Positions 45,771 to 57,860 of a DNA stretch of 64,000 nucleotides are shown one piece after another. The notes beneath the pieces were generated by a model that had not been told where the DNA came from, did not search any database, and saw only the letters and a list, made by a program, of their open reading frames with translations. This stretch comes from Schistosoma mansoni (Eukaryota > Platyhelminthes > Trematoda > Strigeidida > Schistosomatidae), in the NCBI RefSeq assembly GCF_000237925.1, contig NW_017386014.1:1-64000 (forward strand), written 5' to 3'. Position numbers and translations under genes: made by a program. Every line of letters starts with the position of its first letter. The first letter of the stretch is position 1.

Positions 45771-46825
45771 AGTTCTACGCTGTGACTGAATGACTCAGGC
45801 ACTGAAATTGACGCTGTGACCTTGAAATCCCTCATAAGCTTCTGATTGGCTTGTCTATAAATTATAGTTTGACCGGTCATAGAATGGATAAGCGACTTTC
45901 TCCTTGATACGAGAAAGATGGTAAAGGGTGAATGGAGTTTACTCATCGTGGGATCCTTTAAAAAGGTGGAATTCCCAAGGGTACAATCATCGACTCTCTT
46001 CTTGTTTTACCTCATACGGATAAATTACCAACTGTTGAGAAGTAATCCGTTCTACTCTTCACTGATGACATAAAGATTTGGAGACCCATACACAGTATGT
46101 CAGATTATGTTACACCATTACCTCCATTCACTGGTTACCTGGATAAGCGGGTAGTCACTAGTAAATTCTAACAAGAGTGTGGAGATGCAATTAAATGAAC
46201 ATAGTGAATAATATCACTACATAATACGTGGATTAGTGTTACGCAAATCAATGGAATATAAAAAATAATAGATCATAATGAGGACAGACCTCAAAACTAT
46301 GAGTAATTGCAAGGTTGAGGCTGCTAAAGGCTTTACGGTGTTGCGGATTATTCGTTGGTCTTTTCAGTACTTGAACGAAGAGATGTTTAGATTATTATAC
46401 CCGAATTTCATGAGACCGCATTTGTTCCAGGTATGAGGCGGATATGTTGAAATGAGTCCAACGACGAGGGACTAAAATGTTACTTTTACCGATTCTATGA
46501 AGACAAACTGCGATACTTCAAATTATTTCCGTTATCTTACCGTAGAATACCGGGTGATTTAATATTGGCCTATCGTGCACCAGACGATGACCTTCATATT
46601 AAAGTCTTATCTTTTCCCTCCGTCTCGGACTGATCATCTGAGAGGACATTCAAAGAAAGTCCGAAATTCGAGGTCAAATCGTCTACGTCTGGAGTTTCGT
46701 TTCTCGCACCAAGTAGTGAATTACTGGAATTCGCTACCAGAACACGTGATATCATCGCCTTCTGCTGACATATTCAATGCGAGATTGGGCATTCACAATG
46801 TTACAACCTGCAAGGATTAATAAAA
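45771..46825 (+). mobile_element. CR1/SR1-type retrotransposon 3' fragment
   Basis: Ends in an 81-codon frame (46575-46820) with RTDHLRGHSKKVRN, FRFSHQVVNYWNSLPEHV and IFNARLG, typical of the CR1-type C-terminus and related to 21605-22620 on the other strand. Upstream frames are broken. Confidence 0.65.
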
Positions 46826-47049
46826 TCTACAGACCTATCCTTATTACTGAGGTCTGAACAAATTCATAGAAACAGTTAATTGAGTGGTAGTAACACGTAA
46901 AAAAAGACTGTTTACAGTCATGCGATACAGGGAGAAAGAACCAGTAGAGAGGATGAAATAATGCAAGGCGGCCTGCTTGAATAACTGGGCTACCTGTTTC
47001 TTCCATCTAAATATTTCAACAAGTTATCTGATTTTTAAAATTTGTTTTA

Positions 47050-50028
47050 ACCTATCATTATGCCTATTAATCGCATAACCTATACAGACGCGTTTATGAA
47101 AAGCTTACGTCCGTTCGCTGCAAAAATTACAAACAAGTACAATAAGAGACATCGTGGTGGTTGTCAATATGCTTTAAAGAGAATAAACATCAATCAGATG
47201 TCGATTCCCGAGCTACTTAACTTTAACTGTCGATCACTAATTAACAAGGTGGACTATCTCCAATTTCTGCTATGTCAAAACATGTATCGTAATTGTGGTG
47301 TCATCACAATTCAAGAATCTTGGTTGACTGACTTACAGGATGATTGCCTAGTATCATTACGTGATTTTAATATCTATCGTCAGGATCGATGAAACAATAA
47401 AAAGACCTGTGGTGGCGCAGTAACTACTTTTGTGAACGTTAACTGGTGTCGACCTACTTTGCCTGTTTCAAGTTTTCAAATGACTTTATTGACTGTCTAA
47501 CTTCAAGGTGCCGTCCAAAACACCTGAATAAATACAAATATATTTATGTTACCAATATCTACATGACTCCAGACTGCACATCATCTGCGCTATCTGTCTT
47601 TGCTGATAAATTTACTGAATTCGCCGTTACTCACTTTCAATTGTATGTGGTGATTTCAATTCATGTGACTGTAGTTTCCTCACATCACTAGGTCACCTAA
47701 ATGTAGTAGATTTTCCTACTCGTTTGAATGCTCATCTAGACTTGGTTTTCATTAATGATGTGGGTACCTATGTGACTCACAAACGTGCTCCATTGTCTAA
47801 GTCGGGTCACTGTATAATTCGTGTTCTACCTAAAGTATATGGTAAACATGGAAAGAGTACACACATACACCATACCAAAAAAGTAATATATAGGAGTTAC
47901 TCAGAAGAAAATTTGCAAAATCTGAAAAACATGTTTCGTACGACCAACTGGGAAGTACTTACAGATGACTCAATAGAAAACACAACGGATGTTATCACCT
48001 CTTATCTTAAATTCTGTTTTGATATTTGCTGCCCTACCGAAACCTTCTTTTTAAGTTTTGATCGACTTACACCTCCACAACTAAAACGACTACGGAGGGT
48101 AAAAGAAAGGATGTACAAGGAGAAAAACGCTATTGAAGTTCGTAAGTTAAATGATCAAATAAACCAAGAGATTAGACGTCTCAACTCTGTGTTCACTCAA
48201 AAACTCCTATCTTGTAGAAGCTCTCCAAGTATGTGGAAACTCTTTAAAGAAATTACAGGGGACAGGCAGACTAGAAGCGATAACCAGCTAAATGTTTGTG
48301 ACTTAAATAAGTCCTTTATTCGTCAGTCATCTGACATCATGCTCCCTATATCCAAGGGTTTGAAGAATAATTGTGTCCCCAGTTTCACTGAAAATGATGT
48401 CCGGAAATGTCTCCAGTCTCTGAATTCATCCCAATGTTTAGGACCTGATGGTATCCCAAACCTCCTTTTCAAAAAATGTGCTGACGTTTTATGTTATCCA
48501 TTAACGAATATCTTTAACAGATCCTTCTCAACTAATGTCTTACCGAAAATGTGGAGAAAGATAAAGGTAATCCCTATACCTAAGAAATCTTCTGGTGATA
48601 AAAAGGCGAAACTTAGACCCATAGCAATAACCTCACCTTTCCTCAAAATAATGGAAAAATTACTGATACAACCACTTCAACCTGCAATAAAAGAGCACTG
48701 TGATCCATTTCAATTTGCTTACAAATGCAAAAGAAGCACATTAGATGCCGTTGCTGTTCTGCATCACAATATAGTGTTCGTGTTGGAAAAGGGTAAGAAG
48801 TATGTTAGATGCGCTTTCCTGGACTTTACTTCTGCTTTTGATTCTATTTCAAGACACCTCTTACTTAACAAGCTGATTAGCATCGACACTGACAGCTGGA
48901 TAACCAATTGGCTACGTTCCTACCTTTCTGGAAGAGAACAGTACACTGTATTTGAAGGAAAGTGTTTAACATCTCTACTGTCTACTGTAGGTGTGCCACA
49001 AGGAGCTGTTCTTTCACCTCTGCTCTTCACTTTCTTTTTGCATGATCTGCCATCTTCCACAGAATACATTTTGTAAAATATGCGGACGACCTCACTGTAT
49101 GTATGCCAATTTCTACCTCCTTACATCCTATAGAAATGAATGAGTTTTTATCTCGTATTGAAAGGTGGTCTGTTGGTAATGGTCTCTTACTCAATCCATC
49201 TAAATGTCAAGCTGTTAATTTTAGCTTGAGACATGGACAGAACCTATACTCTATGTTGGGATCCCATAATGCTTGTGCCATTGGAGACTTCCTAATAAAC
49301 ACAGTGTCGAGGGTCAAATATCTTGGTGTTACTTTTTCCTCTGATCTTTCTTGGTCTTCCCATGTTTTACTGTTATCGAAAAAAGTTTACCGTTTGACAT
49401 ACTACATAAAGAGGCTGCATGCTTTTGGGATTACTCGCCATTTACTCTTACAATTTGTAAATTCCTGCATATTACCTATTATTTTATATTGTTCTCCATT
49501 ATTCTTTCCTGGGCATTTGAGAAAAGACTTTGCTATTTTGCGTAGAATGCTAAAGGCAGTTTGCAAGGTATGTGGTGAATCTTTTGAAGTCATTGTTAAT
49601 ATGCTTGTGGATAGACATCTTAAGTCTTCCAAACTCTTAGCAGGTGTTATCTTATCAGATACTAACCATCCGCTTCATTCATATCTTTCTCCTTGTATAT
49701 CTTCTGGTAGAACGAGACGTAAATACGTTGAAATTTATGCACGCAAGCAAATTTATAAAAGTTCTGTAATACCTTACTTAGCAAATTTACTTTGTGACGA
49801 ACAGGCTGTTAGAGTTGACCTAGTAAATAACCTGTCTTCTTAAGCATATCTCAAATTCGATAATTTGTATAAAGTCAGATTTTCCTGAACCTTTTTTTAA
49901 AATTTATTTCTGTTCTGTTTTTTTAGTAAAAAAACATGTTGAAATAACTCGTGCTGAGAATTCTATATTGTACCAGATTATAATATTGAATAAAGCTATT
50001 AATAATAATAACAATAATAATAATAATC
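47050..50028 (+). mobile_element. Nearly full-length CR1/Jockey-group non-LTR retrotransposon
   Basis: It encodes an apurinic-type endonuclease followed by reverse transcriptase. The endonuclease lies in two frames: 47060-47392 (FNCRSLINKVDYLQFLL, ITIQESW with the catalytic Glu) and, after frame changes, a GDFN motif near 47650 and SKSGHCIIRV near 47800. The RT is open for 450 codons (47724-49076): SQCLGPDGIPNLLFKKC, LRPIAITSPFLKIMEKLL, CAFLDFTSAFDSIS and VPQGAVLSPLLF. It then breaks at a TAA just before the YADDLTV box, and resumes at 49103-49843 with VKYLGVTFSSDLSW. The 3' end has an AATAAA-like signal and a (TAA)n tail (about 49999-50028). A few small lesions in otherwise long frames suggest a fairly recent insertion, antisense to LIN7. 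Confidence 0.88.
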
Positions 50029-50355
50029 TTAATCTCATGATTTAAGGGTGTAATGAGTGTATATTACCTAAGTAATTGTGGTCGGTTCTGAGCTGTTCCA
50101 CCTAGATTATTTCAAACTCATTCCATAATCTCTGTAAGCTTCACTCTTGCACCTTGAGAACAGAAGGTCAGGAGCATGCAGTGCCACTTTCCAGTAGGCC
50201 TCTACAAGTGTCCACCATTTATTGAATGAATCAAATGGAGACTCTGACAACAATTTATATGAATGGATTACTCAGTGGCACAAAAGTAAGTAATAATTGA
50301 GGCTTAGAGCATTATATTTGTGTGAAACCCACAGTATAGCAAAAACCATACTAAC
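50029..50355. other. Intron sequence next to LIN7 L27 exon
   Basis: Contains repeat-like sequence (about 50120-50240). No PDZ motif was seen. Confidence 0.4.
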
Positions 50356-50519
50356 TTCTGACCCACTGATACCAACAGTTGTGTATATATGCTTATAAAC
50401 TTCACGAATCATGCCACAAAAGTCTGAGAGCAGTATTCGCTGTAAAGCTGCTAACTTTGATGGTTTTATTTCAGGACATCTCTGAAGTATTTCCAATAGC
50501 CTCAACACTCTATTAATAT
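50356..50519 (-). CDS. LIN7: LIN7 L27-domain exon
   Basis: A 164-nt exon on the minus strand with an acceptor at 50521-50520 and a GTTAGT donor. It codes for 54 full codons: INRVLRLLEILQRC, KPSKLAALQRILLSDFC, IREVYKHIYTTVGISGSE. This is the L27 domain by which LIN7 binds CASK/PALS-type MAGUK scaffolds; KLxALQRxLxSxFCxxIREVY is the family hallmark. Entry is in phase 2 and exit in phase 0. The short first exon was not identified. Together with the terminal exon at 42999-43096 it brackets an interval without a visible PDZ. Confidence 0.88.
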
Positions 50520-50879
50520 CTAATATGTGAATATGAACAATTAACAATATACCTTGTGGTGGGTCTCGGCAAAAGAACTTAGCCAAGACATAACAATATG
50601 CAAAGTTACCAATAATATACCAAAAAGAATTCACACTACAAACCTAAGTGTATGTCTATGAGTAATGCAAAAGATAACAAATTACAGTTACAACATAATA
50701 AGGCAACATTGAGCAACAAAATGGTAACAGTTATTATGAAATGAATGTTACTTGTAAGCTGCTCTCTGAGATAACAACCACAAGTAAGTTCACTTGATTA
50801 ACAAAAGTTCCTCTGCATGTGATGGCATCAACAGTAAAATGAAGAGGATTAAATCCTGTAGTATTATTTAATAGTCATC
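50520..50879. other. Upstream of LIN7 L27 exon
   Basis: The small first exon of LIN7 may be here, but no start codon with a safe donor could be chosen. Confidence 0.3.
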
Positions 50880-51250
50880 CGGAGCAAAGCTCCAAAGTAG
50901 TGTGTGAAGGCCTAAAAGGATGCCACAATACTATTATAATCTTCAATCAAGGGCCGTGGCCAATAAAGCCGAAGAATGGACGGAGGAGAGAGCGTTTGTA
51001 ACACGTGTAATCAGCAGTCACAAAAAAGCGGAGAAGACCTGAAACCACACCACGCAATGTTGATCGAGAACTTCACACCAAGAAAGAACACGGAGTGGAA
51101 GCCATGAGCCTTTTATTTTCAAAATCGAAATTCGTGGGGGTAAGTACAGAGGGAAAAGCCAGTTTACAAAATAGTCTTATAAGTCGTCTCGTAAGCGCAG
51201 TGTATGTAAAGCTTGCTCTTCTTCCTCCAAAGAGTTTGTGCTTGGTCGCC
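50880..51250 (-). mobile_element. Possible LTR or 3' untranslated part of the minus-strand Gypsy element
   Basis: This lies downstream of the integrase frame (minus sense) and is more GC-rich than the surroundings. No clear LTR ends or duplication could be fixed. Confidence 0.3.
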
Positions 51251-53350
51251 CTGCAATAGAAAGAAAATGGAATATGTTAGCAACGTCATACATGGCGATT
51301 TCAACTCCATTATGTCATCCCCTCTCTTAATGAGACATTGTCCTCAGTGCCTTGTCTCGGGCACGGATGTGCTGTCCCTCCTTCTGACGATGCCTCATAA
51401 AACCTAGTGGCATTTGGTGGATCGACGAACCGAGCATCAGAGGAAACTGTCATCCGATCCGATTTTATTTGGTCATAGTGCACAGTTGCCACGTCATCCC
51501 TAACGATGTCATGGGACGACGTAAAGACTGTATAAATTGGTGCCTGCACCCGACGATCGTTCATGTCCTTTTGGTGTCCGTTAGCTTTGACAAAGTAGAT
51601 GTTGACCAAGCGGTATGCATCAGTTAGGCGGTTATTGAGAGTACGTATGTACGGTACATGTTCATATTCTTTTCAGGGCAGTAAGGGCGTCTGTATCTTC
51701 ACTAGTAGGTATAATTCGTGCCCGAACAGTAAAATAGCGGGTGAAAATCCCATGGACTCATGTACCGATTTTCGATATGCTAAAAGACATTGAGGGAGCA
51801 TATCATCCCATAACTCATGCGAAGATCTGCCCACAAACGATTGCAAAATGGCTTTAATACTTCTGTTTGTTCTTTCCACCAGCCCGTTACCTTCTGGATG
51901 ATACTCAGCGGTGTGTGTCTCCTGATTCCTAATAGCTAGCATATCTCAGCGATGAGATGACTTTCAAAGGCCGGATCTTGGTCAGATTGAAGTGAGAACG
52001 GGGCACTGTAACGGTAAACCCAATGATCGATGGAAACTGGAGCACCGTAAAGGCGTCTTGCTGCGAAATGTGCACTGCTTGGCACCCTTTAGTGAAATAA
52101 TCCACCATAACCAAGTATGTGCGATCCTTTTTCTTGTCGTGTCAGATGGCCCCATGATATCTATGCCACCCCGCTGGTGTGATCCTGTGGTCACCATCGG
52201 AGTCAACGGTGACCAAGATGTCTGTGAGGCAACTTAAAACGGCATCGAGTGTTACAATTCTTGCAAGATTGCACTACATCTTCATGTACGAATGGCCACC
52301 AAAAGCACTGGCGGACAGCGTATTCAGACCTTCGTTCTCCTGTATGACCAAGTGTGCGGTGCACCCGCTCCACAATGCTCTCAACTTTTATTCGCGGTAC
52401 TATCAGTAGGGGTTGTCTCGATTCATTAATTAGGAATAACGTGTCACCATATAACTTTTGGTTGCCTAATTTAATAGAAATAAGACGAGTTATTACGGAT
52501 TGATCTTTTAACTCTTTCATGGAGGGCTTATTGTTTCCATGTGACTGTCTTTGGTAAATAATTTGCATTTATAGACCTGCTGCTTGCAGAGAAGGACAGT
52601 CAGTCTCCAGAGCTGTACTCAGAATGACGTTAACAGTACCTGCGGTCTGAGGAATGCGGGAAAGGACATCTGTGTTTGTATGTCAGCTTCCCGGTCGATA
52701 CTCGCATGTGAAATCGAATTCTTGTAATCGTTGCTGCCAGCGTACTACTTGCTTTTCTGGTTCGTGGAAGGATCGAAGCCACTGTAATGCACGGTGGTCC
52801 ATGAGCACATGGAAGAGTCTACCCAGTAAATAATGGCGGAAGTGTTGTAAGAATTTTGCCAATGCTAACATCTCTCGACGTGTTGTAGAATATCTTGCTT
52901 CACTCTTATCCAGTCGACGGCTAGCGTACGCGATGACTCTTTCCTGTACATCCCGATCTACTTGTTATAGAACTGCTCCACTAGTCAAGGAACTAGCATC
53001 CGTATCAAATATAAATTCGCCTCCGTCTGCTGAAGTATCCGTGACGGCCAATATGGGTGAGGAGGTTAATCGTGCTTTCAGATGAGTATTATGTTGTTTG
53101 GGTGTGCTACTATGCAAAATGATGTCATCAAGATAAATCAAACATTTAGGGGTACTATGTCTTGTAAAACTGTTTGCATTAGTCTTTGGAAAGTAGCTGG
53201 AGCATTCGTTAGACCAAAAGGCATAACTTGGAATTCATATACACCATTTGGTACTATAAATGCTGTTTTCTTCCCATGTTGTTGTCTGATTTGCAATTGC
53301 CAGTACTCAGATGCTAGGTTCAACGTCGAAAACGGCTTCAGAAATAACAA
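51251..53350 (-). mobile_element. Gypsy-type (Ty3) pol fragment: RT, RNase H, integrase
   Basis: In minus-strand order: RT (53350-53138: FSTLNLASEYWQLQI, then GVYEFQVMPFGLTNAPATFQ), the catalytic YLDD at 53135-53124, RNase H (52871-52683: VLMDHRALQWLRSF), the integrase zinc finger (about 52470-52240: HRTLGHTG through CKNCNTRC), the integrase core (GGIDIMGP, VDYFTKG, then SDQDPAFES near 51990-51960) and YHPEGNGLVERTNRSIK with the catalytic Glu near 51890. The RT thumb region is deleted directly after the YLDD segment and the integrase spans several frames, so the copy is dead. Confidence 0.85.
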
Positions 53351-56300
53351 TTTGGCGACGAGGCTGGTGCAAATATGGATCCTTTAAAAGTGGAATCATC
53401 GCTCGAGCAGCAGATGAAACTTATCAAGATGTTAACGGAAGCAAACATTACGCCAAACATTCAAACAAGAACTTCTAATCCTACCACTACTGCACCTTCA
53501 GTTGATTGTATTGCGAGCAGCATCTTTGAGTTTCATTACGATCCTGAATCCAATGTCAATTTTGATATGCGGTTTCTGCGTCATAAAGATTTAATCAAAT
53601 TTGCTTTCGCTAATCAATACGATGCTTGAAAAGTCCGTTTGCTGCTTCGGAAGCTGGGCCTTAGTGGACTGGATAGATATTGTAACTTGTATCTACTTCT
53701 AAACCCACTCGGAAACTGTCCAGGCATTGATCCAGCAGTTCGGAGATAACTCCTAACTGTTCAACACATGCTACCGTTGTTTGAAGCTGACCATGAACGA
53801 AGACGCCGATTTTCTGACGCATGTGCTCATTGTCAACCGCGAATGCGAACGCTTTCAGTTGAAGTCGCTGACTGAAGGTCAGTTGAAAGCCCTCATCCTC
53901 ATCTGCAGTCCCCAATGGTAAACGTTGTGAAATTAGAACACGGTTGCTCAGTCGATTGGATCAAGACCCCAAACTGATATTTAATGATACCGCAAACGGA
54001 TATCTACGTCTAATTAATCTGCAGCATGACACTACGATGGTTCAGCGTGGTGCTTCCGATTGCCCTTAAGTACATGTAGTCCAACAACAACTGAACACGG
54101 TTCAATCCGCCCCAGCTACACCTACTTCATCTCATTCGGACTCAGTCCAACAAGTAAAAACAAATCCTCCTGTTCCATGCTGGCACTGTGGTGCGTGGCA
54201 TTACGTTCGAAGCTGCCCGTATAAGCAACATCGTTGCAGGAAGTGTAAAGCTGTGGGTCACAAAGATGGATTTTGTCCCAAAAAGAAGCCGCATCGCCCC
54301 AGAAGTACTAGAAGGTTTGCTCCTGAGTCCTGCACGAATTCGTTGAGTCTAGTAGCAACCTGTCAGAGTCCAACCCCAGATGAGAGAAAATTTATTACCT
54401 TTTAAATTAATGGGCATCTGTTCAGATTGCAAATAGACATTGCATCAGACGTATCAGTTATCTCACAAAAATCTTGGATCAAAATGAACAGATCACGGCC
54501 AACAACACGAAAACCTCGTACGGCATGTGGTAATTACCTACGTTTGTTGGAACAACTAGATTGTAAAGTGTCTTTTCACTATTCGACGTTCACTGGGGTA
54601 TGTTACATAACACCAGCCGATCTTAGTTTACTTGGTTTAGACTGGTTTGATCAGCTGTATTTAGCTGACGTTCCGATAAACAGCGTACACCATCTTGTAA
54701 AGTAACCCCATGAACCTGAAGCATATGCAAAGAAATTAATGACGGAGTTTTCAACCGTTTTCCAGTCTGTTTTGGGTCGATGCTTGGCTATGGAAGCTAC
54801 ACTTCGGTTGAAACCTGGGGCTAAACCAGTGTCTAACCTGGATATTGATAAATAGATTTTCTTAACATGCTCAAACAAAAATTCAATGACATTACTGATA
54901 AGATCGCTATGATTAACGAATGTCCTCCACTTTTAGAAGCCTCATTTCAATTACATAAGGTAGAATAGCACACATTTCTACTTTGTAAACTCGTCGATTG
55001 CTTGAGACACAGATATCTCTCCCGAGAAGCCAGTGACTTGAGCTAACAAAAAGCAACGAAGATCCAAACCTTTTCAGACATCGACCAGCTGAAGCTAATG
55101 AGGCTTGATCCTCTGACTCAACTACTGTACTCTTTGTAACCAGTCAAGGCGTTATCACAAACCAGTCATGATACACCGTTTTGCTTCTGTATGTGGATAA
55201 ACGACACTTAAACATTGCGATTGTGTGAGAATAGGTTGTAAGGACTTATGTGGCAATTAGGATCATGAGTTTGTCTATCGAGTCTAAGGATTCACTAAGT
55301 GATAATGATGTACAGCAACAGGTGGAATATATTCCTATGCAAACCTTCTATAAATGGCTTACAGATAATTACTGTGTCAATTACTTGAAATCTCAAGCCG
55401 ATATATCCTTGCTCTTGTCATGTGCTGCACATAGAGTGCACTTGAAGAGGCATTCGATCGTTACGACGTCACAAACAAGCAATAGCTTACTACTGATTTT
55501 GTACAAGCTGACACTTTGTCTAGACTGATCGGCACACAAGTGAAACTTGGAAAAGGTACTTAGGTAGCAAATAGGACGGAAACGTAAGTACACATAGTGT
55601 TGGAGTACGTGGTTTATGGTCAATCGGTTACTTTCGAAGTCATCAAAGAAGCTACTGAAAATGACAAGACATTAGAAGTAGGAGATAATCTTTTCACCAA
55701 GTGGCCGAACAGTTGTTCTTCAGGAGAACTGCTACAATATTTGCACCGTCAGGACTCACACTTGATTGTCGATCCTTGAATTATGTTCGGCGACATAACT
55801 GTTGTTCCAAAAATGGCACCTCAAAACGTTTTGGAATAATTCTACAGAGGCCGTACTGACATCAATAAGATGAAATTGTTGGCTAGAAGCTATTCGTACT
55901 GGCTTTCAATGGAACAAGGTATCAAAAACTAAATGCCGCAAATGTTTATTGTGCTCACGAGCAGCCAAACATTTAGAGAAATATTAAACATAACGTTGGA
56001 TAAACCCTAATGATCCTTGGGAGAGGCTGTACGCAGATGATGCCAGTCAAGTACGACGAAAACTTATTTTAGTCATATTGTTTGCACTCACGTAATGTCC
56101 ACAAATCTATACTGTGGCAAATTTTACAGGCAGCGACACAATCACCAAGGTATCTGAACTGTTTAGCTGCTTCGGAATTCAGAGAAATGTTGTGACCAAT
56201 ATCAGCTAGCAATTTACTGCAGAATCATTCACTTGCTTCTGCAGATATGCACTCTCCACCCTGTCACTCTCAATCAAATGGATGGTCAAAGCCCTTCGTT

Positions 56301-56810
56301 GACACATTCAAAAGAGCACTGCTGGGAGTGGGACAAGTTAGGTAATTACAAAATTCTTAAGGGCTTATAAAACTACTTTCCACTATATTGTCTTAGATGG
56401 AAAGTTTTCTTCAAAAGCTGCGCTTAAAAGACGTATTCGAAGAGTATTGGAAGCCACTTTGCAACTGAAACCAGTGGATGGACGCAAGCAAAACCAGAAT
56501 ATCGGAAGTTTTAATATAGGTGATAAAATGGTCATCAAGTCATACCATGAAAAGATCGATGGTAACTCTGATTCATTGAAAAGGGAACAGGAAATGTTTT
56601 GTTAAAGGTGCGTTGGAAGTTTAGAATGTAAACAAGATACATCAACCAAATCCACAAAAAATAAGGACGTGGATCAAGGCAGACAGATGTGCTGGACTTC
56701 CACTGCAGATAATTGCAGATAACCTGATGACAGGAACTTCAGTGGACACTCAGTCTATAAAAACAAAGAAAGTATAGGCGCCTCTGGAGACCAGTCATCA
56801 AACTGCAAGT
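53351..56810 (+). mobile_element. Second Gypsy-type element: gag, protease, degraded pol
   Basis: A leader with TTTGGCGACGAGG precedes a gag start at 53375 (MDPLKVESSLEQQMKL). Gag runs in broken frames to two zinc knuckles (54178-54278: CWHCGAWHYVRSC and CRKCKAVGHKDGFC). A protease with LDIASDVSVIS and LLGLDW follows at 54427-54705, then only the opening of RT (LGRCLAMEATLRLKPGAKPV near 54770-54830). Most of RT is missing or unreadable. Integrase remnants appear at about 55780-55950 (MKLLARSYSYWL) and 56230-56330 (SQSNGWSKPFVDTFKRALLG). Many stops; inactive. A different lineage from the minus-strand neighbour judging by motif wording. Confidence 0.8.
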
Positions 56811-57279
56811 GGACCCGAAGATGTCTTCTTTTTGGAGAGGAAAGATGTTGGGAAGACTCACAAAACTTCGTGAACAAAGTCCAAAGGGGGATTGAAACAT
56901 CTCGGTCAATCGACATTCAATAGAGGTTTCTCAGCAACATATAGACAGTGAAAAATCATGTGTCATACTGCCAACTGGATGATAATCTATCTAGCTACTG
57001 TGATTAGTAGGGTCTCAGAACGTTTCGTAAGTACAAGGCCATTTGAAATTCCATAAATACTCTAAATGTTTTGTATATAAACGGATCTTGGAGTACAGTG
57101 CTCCCTCCATATTTCGCGTACTTTCACTCATATTCAAGTTGTCGTGTAGATTCAAAAGAGTTCAGAAAAGCGAAACAAGTATTTAGTATCAGTATATGAA
57201 TGACTGGAATGTCATAATCATATTTGATGTAATCTCAAACTAATTTCTAGCCAAGGAAGAAATTGGGAAAATGAGCCTA
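56811..57279. other. Unassigned, possibly LTR-related
   Basis: No feature could be fixed. Confidence 0.3.
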
Positions 57280-57535
57280 AAATGGAATATACACACATTG
57301 AGGAAATGATCAAGCTGCATGACTAAGCAAGCGCTAACTTTGAATTCTCAAGGTAAAAAGAAACTAGGGAGGCCAAATAACACACTAGGTCAAGAATTGA
57401 AAGCAGCTATGAATAGGAGGAGTAGCAATTGGAAAGAACTGGAAAGGTTCGTCCATAACATATTTCGATAGAGAATGCTGATGAGTGGCCTATGCTCATG
57501 AGGGGTACTCGAAGTAACTGAGTAAGGCTACAGCG
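57280..57535 (+). mobile_element. SR2-like RTE 3' end
   Basis: Follows the C-terminal coding and 3' region of SR2-type elements: GCGCTAACTTTGAATTCTCA, GGGAGGCCAAATAACACAC, TTGGAAAGAACTGGAAAGG and GTGGCCTATGCTCATGAGG, comparable to 25250-25480. Confidence 0.7.
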
Positions 57536-57539
57536 TTTA

Positions 57540-57860
57540 TTCATATTTGAAGCAAACACTCCTATGAATGAACAGACAAAATATTTGTTTTCAGCTTATG
57601 TTGTTCTTAGAATAGTAGCAATCTTTTGTGGTATGAAAGTCTCATTCGTCAGTGTTCTATTTGCGTAGGTGAATGTCGGTCAACCAAGTACATTATTAGA
57701 AAGCGACATTGTTTATTCTAACTGAGATCCACGTAAGGCTTACTTTAAAATAGAGAACACCATATAATTCGATTGCTTAGATAAAATGTGGTGATAGGCA
57801 AAAAGAAAGTATAAACATTGATATTTCTACAAACAATTGAGGTAAACCTACAGATGATCG
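57540..57860 (+). repeat. Diverged direct repeat, copy 1
   Basis: Aligns by eye with 61310-61640: AAATATTTGTTTTCA, AGTAGCAATCTTTTGT, TAGAAAGCGACATTGTT, TAAGGCTTACT and CATTGATATTTCTAC, in the same order and orientation. Confidence 0.6.

Larger units (their letters stand above)
43097..50355 (-). other. LIN7 intron(s), filled with retroelements; PDZ exons not seen
   Basis: Between the L27 exon and the terminal exon the gene should carry about 85 residues of PDZ domain (GLGFN, MGG and GDQLLSVNG motifs). I searched this interval on the minus strand for those motifs and found none. Almost all of it is accounted for by RTE, repeat B and CR1 copies. Confidence 0.5.
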
